8,672 nt of DNA, from NCBI GenBank assembly GCA_035995425.1, contig DASYKM010000004.1, positions 1-8,672 on the forward strand. Reading direction: 5' to 3'. Below, in pieces: positions 1 through 5,618 of the stretch. Numbering within the stretch: the first letter of the stretch is position 1; every line of letters begins with the position of its first letter. This stretch comes from CADEED01 sp035995425. Lineage in GTDB: Bacteria > Pseudomonadota > Gammaproteobacteria > Steroidobacterales > Steroidobacteraceae. The position numbers and the translations under genes are program-made. A model generated the notes under the pieces. The model searched no databases, had not been told where the DNA came from, and saw only the letters and a list, made by a program, of their open reading frames with translations.

Positions 1-67
1 GCGTCGCCGCGCGAAATAATGCATCGGGACTCCCGGTCTCATCCGTACTCACAGACGTGGAGGTTTC

Positions 68-769
68 ATGTTGCGAATCCTGGGCTTGATGGCTGTATTG
101 GTGAGCGTTGCCGCATGCGCGGAAGAGGCCGTGACGATTCCCGCGCCGGCGTTCGACCAGCCCAAGACGGAGCAGGCCAAAGCGGGGCAGACCGCGGTGT
201 CCGGGAAACTGCAAACCGCGGTCGTGGCGGGTGGCTGCTTCTGGGGAGTGCAGGGCGTCTTCCAGCACCTGAAAGGCGTGAAGAATGTGCTCTCCGGATA
301 CGCCGGTGGCGAGCGCTCGACCGCCGACTATGAGTCGGTGAGCGATGGCGATTCGGGTCATGCCGAATCCGTGCAGATCCTCTTCGATCCCGCGCAGGTG
401 ACGTACGGGCAGATTCTGCAGGTGTTCTTTTCGGTGGCGCACGACCCCACGCAGTTGAACCGCCAGGGTCCGGACTCGGGCACGCAGTACCGCTCGGCGA
501 TTTTCTACGCCGACGACACGCAGAAGAAGATCGCCGAAGCCTACATCGCGCAGCTCAACAAGGCGGGATTGTATCCGCGCAGCATCGTCACGCGCGTCGA
601 TCCGCTCAAGGGCTTTTATGCGGCGGAAGGCTATCACCAGGATTACCTGCTCAACCATCCGGGCAATCCGTACATCGTCATCAACGACCTGCCCAAGGTG
701 CGCAACTTTCAGCGCGTGCTGCCGTCGCTGTACAACGCGCGGGCCGTGACCGTGGCGAGCTCGAGATAA
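68..769 (+). CDS. msrA: Peptide-methionine (S)-S-oxide reductase MsrA, lipoprotein form
   Basis: This 233-aa protein reduces methionine-S-sulfoxide in proteins back to methionine. The first 17 residues form a short hydrophobic signal ending in the lipobox VAAC (Cys17), so it should be a Sec-exported lipoprotein facing the periplasm. The MsrA domain starts near residue 50. It has the family motif GCFWG at 56-60 with catalytic Cys57. Tyr78 in SGYAGG, Glu100 in GHAE, Asp136 and Tyr141 in the GPDSGTQYRS stretch match the known active-site set. The only cysteines are Cys17 and Cys57, so no resolving cysteine is present and an external thiol must regenerate the enzyme. ATG at 68 is supported by GGAGG at 59-63. 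Its TAA stop overlaps the next ATG by one base (TAATG), which implies translational coupling to the DipZ-like reductase. The family call is very secure; localisation is predicted. Confidence 0.97.
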   Translation: MLRILGLMAVLVSVAACAEEAVTIPAPAFDQPKTEQAKAGQTAVSGKLQTAVVAGGCFWGVQGVFQHLKGVKNVLSGYAGGERSTADYESVSDGDSGHAESVQILFDPAQVTYGQILQVFFSVAHDPTQLNRQGPDSGTQYRSAIFYADDTQKKIAEAYIAQLNKAGLYPRSIVTRVDPLKGFYAAEGYHQDYLLNHPGNPYIVINDLPKVRNFQRVLPSLYNARAVTVASSR

Positions 770-2571
770 TGTTGTTAGCCCTGCTGGCATTCCTCGGTGG
801 CGCGCTGACCATCCTCAGCCCCTGCATCCTGCCGGTGCTGCCGTTCGTGTTCGCGCGCGCCGACCGTTCATTCGCGCGCAGCACGCTGCCCTTGCTCGCC
901 GGCATGGCGCTGACTTTCGCGGCCATCGCCACGCTTGCGGCGGTGGGCGGTGCCTGGGCGGTTCGCGTCAACGGTGCCGGCCGCATCCTGGCTTTGGTTT
1001 TGCTGGCGGTGTTTGGCGTGGCGCTGCTGTCGAGGCGCGTGGCGGATTTCATCTCGAGGCCCTTCGTGGCCTTCGGCAACCGCCTGCTGACCGGCGGCGG
1101 CGGTGCCGAACCCTCGGCGAAGCAGTCCGTCTTGTTAGGCGTGGCGACCGGATTCCTGTGGGCGCCGTGCGCCGGGCCGATTCTGGGGCTCATCCTGACC
1201 GGGGCGGCCATCAACGGGCCGAATGCGCAGACTTCGCTGTTGCTGTTCGCCTATTCGGCGGGCGCGGTGGCGTCGCTGGCGCTGGCCACGCTCATCGGCG
1301 GGCGGGTGTTCGCCGCACTGAAGCGTTCGCTCGGCGCCGGTGAGTGGGTGCGGCGGGCGCTCGGAGTGGCGGTGCTCGCGGGCGTAACCACGATCGCGCT
1401 CGGCTGGGACACGGGTGTGTTGACCAACCTTTCCGCCGAACGCACCAACCGGATCGAGCAGTGGTTGTTAGGGAAGTTCCAGCCCGAATCGCAGCCGGAA
1501 GCGGGCGGCGCGATGATGGCCGCGAACACCGGCCCCGACAAGGGCGGCAACGAGGCGATGGCTGGCGGCGCCATGATGTCCTCGAGCCACGGCACGGGCC
1601 AGGATGCGGTCGAAGGCGAAATGCCGCCGCTCGCCGGCGCCACCGGCTGGCTCAACTCGCAGCCACTCACGCGCGAAGGCTTGCGCGGCAAGGTCGTGGT
1701 CATCGATTTCTGGACGTACTCCTGCATCAATTGCCTGCGCGCGCTGCCTTACATCAACGCCTGGTACAGCCACTACAAGGATTCCGGGCTGGTGATCATC
1801 GGCGTGCATTCGCCAGAGTTCGCCTTCGAGAAAGACACCGACAACGTGCGCCAGGCGGTGGCGAAGTTCGGCATCCAGTATCCGGTGGCGCTCGACAACG
1901 ACTACGCCATCTGGAAGGCGTTCAACAATCAATTCTGGCCGGCGCACTACTTCATCGACGCCAAGGGGCAGATCCGCGGCCATCATTTCGGTGAGGGGAA
2001 ATACGAGCGCTCCGAACGCACCATCCGCAAGTTGCTCACCGAAGCCGGCGTAGCCAAACTACCGGATCCCATCGACGACGCGGCCGGCGAGGGCATCTCC
2101 GCGGCGGCGGATACGTTGAATGTGGCGTCACCCGAGACCTATCTCGGGTTCGAGCGCGCGGAAAACTTCGCATCGCCGGGCTCGTTCGCTCACGATTCCG
2201 TGAAGGCGTACGAGCTGCCGGCGTCGCTGTCGCTCAACCAGTGGGCGCTTTCGGGCCGCTGGCAAGTGTCGAAGGAGCGCGCGCGCCTCGAGGCGACACC
2301 CGGACGGATAGCTTTCCGATTTCGCGCGCGCGATCTGCACCTGGTCCTCGGGCCGGGTTCACAGGCCAAGGCGGTGCGCTTCCGCGTTCTGCTCGATGGC
2401 AAGCCGCCGCAAGCGGATCACGGCATGGACATCGACGCGAACGGCAACGGCACGGTACGCGAACAGCGGCTGTATCAGCTCATCCGGCAGTCGGGCGCGG
2501 TGCAGGAACACGAGTTCGTCATCGAGTTTCTCGACGCGAACGTCGAAGCCTATTCATTCACCTTTGGTTGA
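769..2571 (+). CDS. dipZ: DipZ-like CcdA/thioredoxin fusion, thiol electron carrier to the periplasm
   Basis: This 600-aa membrane protein probably moves reducing equivalents from cytosolic thioredoxin to the periplasm. Residues 1-215 form about six membrane segments of the CcdA/DsbD type, with the paired cysteines Cys19 (SPCILPVLP) and Cys134 (WAPCAGP). Residues 216-285 are a linker rich in Gly and Met. Residues 286-425 are a TlpA-like thioredoxin domain with CINC at 319-322 and a probable cis-proline at Pro391 (FWPAHYF). Residues 450-600 are a beta-rich C-terminal domain like that of Mycobacterium tuberculosis DipZ, which has a carbohydrate-binding-like fold. This order matches the DipZ family; mycobacterial DipZ is somewhat longer. 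All four redox cysteines are intact. It lies between msrA (one-base overlap) and msrB (16-bp gap), so its likely clients are these two reductases. A role in cytochrome c maturation is a possible alternative. Confidence 0.93.
   Translation: MLLALLAFLGGALTILSPCILPVLPFVFARADRSFARSTLPLLAGMALTFAAIATLAAVGGAWAVRVNGAGRILALVLLAVFGVALLSRRVADFISRPFVAFGNRLLTGGGGAEPSAKQSVLLGVATGFLWAPCAGPILGLILTGAAINGPNAQTSLLLFAYSAGAVASLALATLIGGRVFAALKRSLGAGEWVRRALGVAVLAGVTTIALGWDTGVLTNLSAERTNRIEQWLLGKFQPESQPEAGGAMMAANTGPDKGGNEAMAGGAMMSSSHGTGQDAVEGEMPPLAGATGWLNSQPLTREGLRGKVVVIDFWTYSCINCLRALPYINAWYSHYKDSGLVIIGVHSPEFAFEKDTDNVRQAVAKFGIQYPVALDNDYAIWKAFNNQFWPAHYFIDAKGQIRGHHFGEGKYERSERTIRKLLTEAGVAKLPDPIDDAAGEGISAAADTLNVASPETYLGFERAENFASPGSFAHDSVKAYELPASLSLNQWALSGRWQVSKERARLEATPGRIAFRFRARDLHLVLGPGSQAKAVRFRVLLDGKPPQADHGMDIDANGNGTVREQRLYQLIRQSGAVQEHEFVIEFLDANVEAYSFTFG
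1501..1623 (+). repeat. Met/Gly-rich linker with a 60-bp imperfect internal duplication
   Basis: Inside the dipZ-like gene, the motif AGGAMM is encoded twice exactly 60 bp apart (1501-1518 and 1561-1578, protein residues 245-250 and 265-270). It joins the membrane domain to the thioredoxin domain. Six methionines (249, 250, 264, 269, 270, 285) fall within 37 residues, along with His274. The periodicity points to a 20-codon duplication that has since diverged. The linker is low complexity and probably flexible in the periplasm. Confidence 0.7.
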
Positions 2572-2587
2572 GCGCAAGGAGACGGCA

Positions 2588-3148
2588 ATGGACGATTCAG
2601 GATCTTCACGGCGCGCATTCCTGTTTGGTGCGCTGGCAACGCCGGTGGCACTGGCCGTCGCCGCCTGCGCGCGTGCGGCCGACAAGATCACGCCGGTGAA
2701 CGTGGAAATCGAGAATTTTTCCGCCGCGGGCAAGAGCCTCGGGAAGGTGACCGTGGCGCGTGTCATCAAGTCCGATGAGGAATGGCGCAAGCAGCTCGCG
2801 CCGGAATCATTCGTGGTGACGCGCAAGGCCGGCACCGAGCGTGCCGGTACCGGCAAGTACAACGCGAATCATGCCGACGGCCTGTATCGCTGCATCTGCT
2901 GCGAGACTGCGCTGTTCGATTCGAAAACCAAGTTCGAGTCCGGCACCGGCTGGCCGAGTTTCTGGAAGCCGATCTCGAGTGCGAATGTCATCGAGTCGGG
3001 ATTCAGCAGCTTTACCATGGGTACCGAAGTGTCCTGCAAACGCTGCAGCGCGCACCTCGGGCACGTGTTCGAGGACGGACCGGATCCCACCGGATTGCGG
3101 TATTGCATGAATTCAGTGGCGCTCGACTTCATGCCACGCGGTTCATGA
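2588..3148 (+). CDS. msrB: Peptide-methionine (R)-S-oxide reductase MsrB, predicted Tat lipoprotein
   Basis: This 186-aa protein reduces methionine-R-sulfoxide and so complements MsrA. The start at 2588 has AAGGAG at 2576-2581, six bases upstream. The N-terminus carries a twin-arginine motif, SRRAFLFG (residues 7-14), a hydrophobic stretch, and VAAC ending at Cys27. It is therefore probably Tat-exported and lipid-anchored; simple cleavage near Ala is an alternative. The MsrB domain covers about 55-183. It has two CxxC zinc pairs (Cys102/Cys105 and Cys150/Cys153) and the catalytic Cys173 in GLRYCMNS. The position of the usual resolving cysteine (ESGCGWPSF in two-Cys enzymes) is Thr120 here, making it a one-Cys type, although Cys104 is an extra thiol near the zinc site. 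It follows the DipZ-like gene by 16 bp in the same operon. Folded export with zinc would fit the Tat route. Confidence 0.95.
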   Translation: MDDSGSSRRAFLFGALATPVALAVAACARAADKITPVNVEIENFSAAGKSLGKVTVARVIKSDEEWRKQLAPESFVVTRKAGTERAGTGKYNANHADGLYRCICCETALFDSKTKFESGTGWPSFWKPISSANVIESGFSSFTMGTEVSCKRCSAHLGHVFEDGPDPTGLRYCMNSVALDFMPRGS

Positions 3149-3158
3149 TGCGCTCGGT

Positions 3159-5234
3159 CTAGCGCGGTGCCGGGAGCGCATATGAAAGATAGACGCCGCC
3201 GCCCGAACCCGTGCGCTCCTTCCCTCCGCTGGCAAAGATGGCCACGTACTGGCGCCCGTCGATCTGATAAGTGATGGGCGTGGCGTCGGCCGAGTAGGGC
3301 AGGGCCGTTTCCCACAGTAGTTTGCCGTTCGACTTGTCGAAGGCGCGGAACTTGCGATCGTGGATCGTGGCGCCGATGAATACCAGGCCGCCGGAGGTGA
3401 CCAGCGGTCCGCCGTAGTTCTCGCTGCCGGTGTCCTTGAGCCCACGCGCCACGAGCTCGGGAAACTCTCCGAAAGGGATTCGCCAGGCGTACTTGCCGGT
3501 GGCGAGGTCGATGGCACTGAGCGTTCCCCAGGGCAGACCGACGGCCGGATAGCCGTCCGGATCGAGCCAGCGGCGATAGCCCGTGAACCGATACTCCTGA
3601 TTGATAGGAGAGTTGTCGGGTGTTCCGGCGGGAATGTCGCTGCCATCCGCCAGGAACATTCCGATCGCGTGCAGCGCTTCGTCCTGCATGTTGGGAAACG
3701 CGGGCATGCGACCGCCGCCCTTGCGTACCCGTTCGGCAAAGCCTGCCGGTGTCAGTCGCTGGGTGACGCCGCCGAGCGCCGGAAACTGTGGCGGTGATCC
3801 CTGGCCGTCGTCGCCGTGGCACGCGGCGCAATCGCGCAGGTAGATGGACTTGCCGGTGCTGCGCCCGCGGTCGTTGGGAGCCAGAGAACCCAGCCAGGCC
3901 ATTTCGTTGGCGTTGACATAGAGGAGGCCGGTGTCCGCATCCCAGGCCGGTCCGCCCCATTCGGCGCCACCGTCAAAGCCCGGGTAGATAGTCGTGTCGA
4001 CGCCGACGCCGAGCGGCTTGAACGGCCCGTCGCTTCGCAATTGCGCAAACTGCTGGCGGGCCCAGGTGGCCGCCTCCGGAGTGCGCGTGGTGAGATCGTT
4101 CGCCGTCAGGCGCTGGCGCGCGTAGGGCGCGTGGAGCTTCGGCCGCAGGTAGGTCGGACTGCCCGTTTCACCCGGGACGTCGGTAGGTGGCGCCGGCACT
4201 TCTTCGATGGGGAATACGGGTTTGCCGGTGTCGCGATCGAGCACGAACACGAATCCCTGCTTGGTGGTCTGCACCAGCGCCTCGACACGTTTCCCCTTCA
4301 CGCGCACAGTCACGAGTGTGGGCGCGGTCGGCAGGTCACGATCCAGCACATCGTGCTTCACGAATTGAAAATGCCAGCGCAATTTGCCGGTCGCGGCATC
4401 GAGTGCCAGCAGGCAGTTGGCGTACAGGTTGTCACCCCGGCGATTGGCGCCGTAGAAATCCGCGGCGGCCGAGCCGGTGGGTACGAACACCATGCCGCGC
4501 TTCTGATCGAGGGTCATGCCCGGCCAGCTGTTGGCGCCGCCAATGTATCGCCAGGCATCTTTGGGCCAGGTGTCGTAGCCGGGCTCGCCCGGCTGCGGAA
4601 TGGTGCGGAAGGTCCAGCGCAGCGCGCCGGTTCTCACGTCGTAGGCGCGGATGTTGCCTGGCGATGCCGGCAGGCCTTCGCTCACGCGTCCGCCGAGGAT
4701 CAGGAGCTCGCGGTAGACGACGCCGGGTGAGGTGAGGCGCACGGACTGTGACGCCGGATCGCGACCCAGATTCTCGCGCAAGTCGATGCGACCACCGTTG
4801 CCAAAAGTGCCGATGGGTGTGCCGGTGAGCGCGTCCAATGCATAGACGAAGTTGTCGATCGCGGCGAATACCCGTGCGTCTTTGCCATCGGTCCAGTACA
4901 TGAGGCCGCGGTTTGCGCCCACACCCGCAAGCCCGGAGTCGAACTGCCAGAGTTGTTTGCCAGTCGCCGCGTCGAGCGCGAATGCTTTGTGTGAAGGCGT
5001 GTATCCATACAAGGTCCGGCCGACGACGATCGGCTGGGTCTGGGTGTCGCCTTTCGCGGCGGTGTCGAACTGCCACGCGAGCGCAAGTTGATTGACGTTG
5101 TCGCGGTTGATCTGCGTGAGCGAGGAATGACGCGTCTTGGCGTCGTCGCCGCCGTAGCTCGGCCAGTCGACATCGGCGGCACCCGCCGATCGTGCGCAAA
5201 TCATAGATGCCAGCAACAGAGCCGCGCGATTCAT
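3159..5234 (-). CDS. PQQ-dependent dehydrogenase with inserted cytochrome c domain
   Basis: This 691-aa periplasmic quinoprotein probably oxidises an alcohol or sugar and passes electrons through its own haem. Residues 1-20 are a Sec signal ending AGAA. Propeller repeats of the form (A/V)xDxxTGxxxW occur near 87, 132, 197, 277, 331, 431, 575 and 631, suggesting eight blades. A cytochrome c domain sits between the sixth and seventh repeats (about 455-535), with CAACH at 469-473 and a likely axial Met510 (GRMPAF). The ending SENYGGPLVTSGGLVFIG is typical of membrane glucose dehydrogenase-like quinoproteins, but the N-terminal membrane anchor of mGDH is missing. At 293-295 it has KHD where many relatives, from memory, have HHD. 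Substrate cannot be told from sequence. ATG at 5234 is supported by GAGGGG at 5241-5246. It ends convergently with msrB, 10 bp between stop codons. Confidence 0.92.
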   Translation of the reverse strand: MNRAALLLASMICARSAGAADVDWPSYGGDDAKTRHSSLTQINRDNVNQLALAWQFDTAAKGDTQTQPIVVGRTLYGYTPSHKAFALDAATGKQLWQFDSGLAGVGANRGLMYWTDGKDARVFAAIDNFVYALDALTGTPIGTFGNGGRIDLRENLGRDPASQSVRLTSPGVVYRELLILGGRVSEGLPASPGNIRAYDVRTGALRWTFRTIPQPGEPGYDTWPKDAWRYIGGANSWPGMTLDQKRGMVFVPTGSAAADFYGANRRGDNLYANCLLALDAATGKLRWHFQFVKHDVLDRDLPTAPTLVTVRVKGKRVEALVQTTKQGFVFVLDRDTGKPVFPIEEVPAPPTDVPGETGSPTYLRPKLHAPYARQRLTANDLTTRTPEAATWARQQFAQLRSDGPFKPLGVGVDTTIYPGFDGGAEWGGPAWDADTGLLYVNANEMAWLGSLAPNDRGRSTGKSIYLRDCAACHGDDGQGSPPQFPALGGVTQRLTPAGFAERVRKGGGRMPAFPNMQDEALHAIGMFLADGSDIPAGTPDNSPINQEYRFTGYRRWLDPDGYPAVGLPWGTLSAIDLATGKYAWRIPFGEFPELVARGLKDTGSENYGGPLVTSGGLVFIGATIHDRKFRAFDKSNGKLLWETALPYSADATPITYQIDGRQYVAIFASGGKERTGSGGGVYLSYALPAPR

Positions 5235-5270
5235 TCGGATCCCCTCAGCCTGATAAGAATCGAGCGGCGC

Positions 5271-5299
5271 AATCTACGGCAGTTCGCCGCCCGGGTCAC
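5271..5299 (-). promoter_or_regulatory. Probable sigma70-type promoter of the PQQ dehydrogenase gene
   Basis: Read on the minus strand, GTGACC (5294-5299) and TAGATT (5271-5276) match the -35 and -10 consensus at four of six bases each, with an ideal 17-bp spacer. Transcription would start near 5264, giving a leader of about 30 bases that includes the Shine-Dalgarno site. This is a pattern match only. Confidence 0.45.
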
Positions 5300-5329
5300 G
5301 ATGCGCGAGCGTCGGGCGGCGCACAGCGC

Positions 5330-5341
5330 TACCATTGCGCC
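5330..5341 (+). promoter_or_regulatory. Possible -10 element giving a leaderless or near-leaderless transcript
   Basis: TACCAT at 5330-5335 resembles a -10 box and ends eight bases before the ATG of the 67-aa gene. No Shine-Dalgarno site precedes that ATG, so the transcript may start at or just before the start codon. No clear -35 box is seen 17 bp upstream. The following bases ATTGCGCC (5334-5341) mirror GGCGCAAT at 5266-5273 beside the divergent promoter. Confidence 0.3.
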
Positions 5342-5343
5342 CG

Positions 5344-5547
5344 ATGCGCTACCCCGGCACTCCCGATGTTCGCGATGGATTGACGCAGGAAGAACGGATC
5401 GTGCTACGCGTCCTCCACGAAGCGCAGAAAGAGCGCAATGGAAGGAACGTGCCGACGGCGATGTTATGGGGGCGAGTGTGCGAACACTTTTATATCAGCC
5501 CGGAAGATCTGTCAGCCATGCTCGCGCGGCTGGGGGCGCGCAAATGA
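5344..5547 (+). CDS. Small conserved-looking hypothetical protein (67 aa)
   Basis: I do not recognise a named family. The ATG start at 5344 gives 67 aa beginning MRYPGTPDVRDG; a TTG at 5335 in the same frame would add three residues. The protein is soluble, with no signal or membrane segment. It looks helical: a charged stretch (TQEERIVLRVLHEAQKER, about 14-31), a loop, then two further helices ending MLARLGARK. It could be a small helix-turn-helix-like or protein-binding domain, but no motif proves this. Codon use looks like that of its neighbours and no better frame competes, so I take it as real. It is transcribed away from the PQQ dehydrogenase gene and 71 bp upstream of the membrane protein gene, with which it may share a transcript. 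Confidence 0.68.
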   Translation: MRYPGTPDVRDGLTQEERIVLRVLHEAQKERNGRNVPTAMLWGRVCEHFYISPEDLSAMLARLGARK

Positions 5548-5605
5548 CGCCGTGACGCGGCGGGTACTGCTCGAAAGGATAGTCGGGCAGAATGTGCGAC
5601 TCCTG

Positions 5606-5610
5606 GGAGG
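5606..5610 (+). promoter_or_regulatory. Ribosome binding site that fixes a GTG start
   Basis: GGAGG sits eight bases upstream of the GTG at 5619. The in-frame ATG at 5592 lies upstream of this site and has no Shine-Dalgarno sequence of its own. The GTG start is therefore preferred for the membrane protein. Confidence 0.65.
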
Positions 5611-5618
5611 GAGCGCAC

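Noticed and set aside
1..67. Promoter for the msrA operon
   Set aside because: AATAAT near 15-20 resembles a -10 box, but any -35 would lie before the window, so it cannot be supported.
681..1214. Minus-strand open frame of 177 codons opposite the dipZ-like gene
   Set aside because: It lies opposite conserved CcdA-type sequence and has the low-complexity composition of a shadow frame.
2396..2587. Upstream extension of the msrB reading frame to an ATG at 2396
   Set aside because: The extra residues are an out-of-frame translation of the dipZ-like C-terminus, rich in Ser and Arg. The start at 2588 has a good Shine-Dalgarno site and opens directly into a signal peptide.
3150..3165. GCGCT/AGCGC hairpin at the convergent gene ends as a bidirectional terminator
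   Set aside because: It has only five base pairs and no T-run on either strand. Terminators for these two genes were not identified.
2869..3960. Minus-strand open frame of 363 codons
   Set aside because: It overlaps msrB and the PQQ gene in another frame, is full of Arg, and has no domain. It is a shadow of GC-rich coding DNA.
3816..4730. Plus-strand open frame of 304 codons opposite the PQQ gene
   Set aside because: It is antisense to a clear quinoprotein gene, has no recognisable domain and an Arg/Gly-rich composition, and is best explained as a GC-skewed shadow.
5548..5562. CGCCG/CGGCG hairpin after the 67-aa gene as a terminator
   Set aside because: It is a five-pair stem with no T-tract, common by chance in GC-rich DNA.
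5592..5618. ATG at 5592 as start of the membrane protein
   Set aside because: It lies upstream of the GGAGG at 5606-5610, which is correctly spaced for the GTG at 5619. It stays possible but is less likely.
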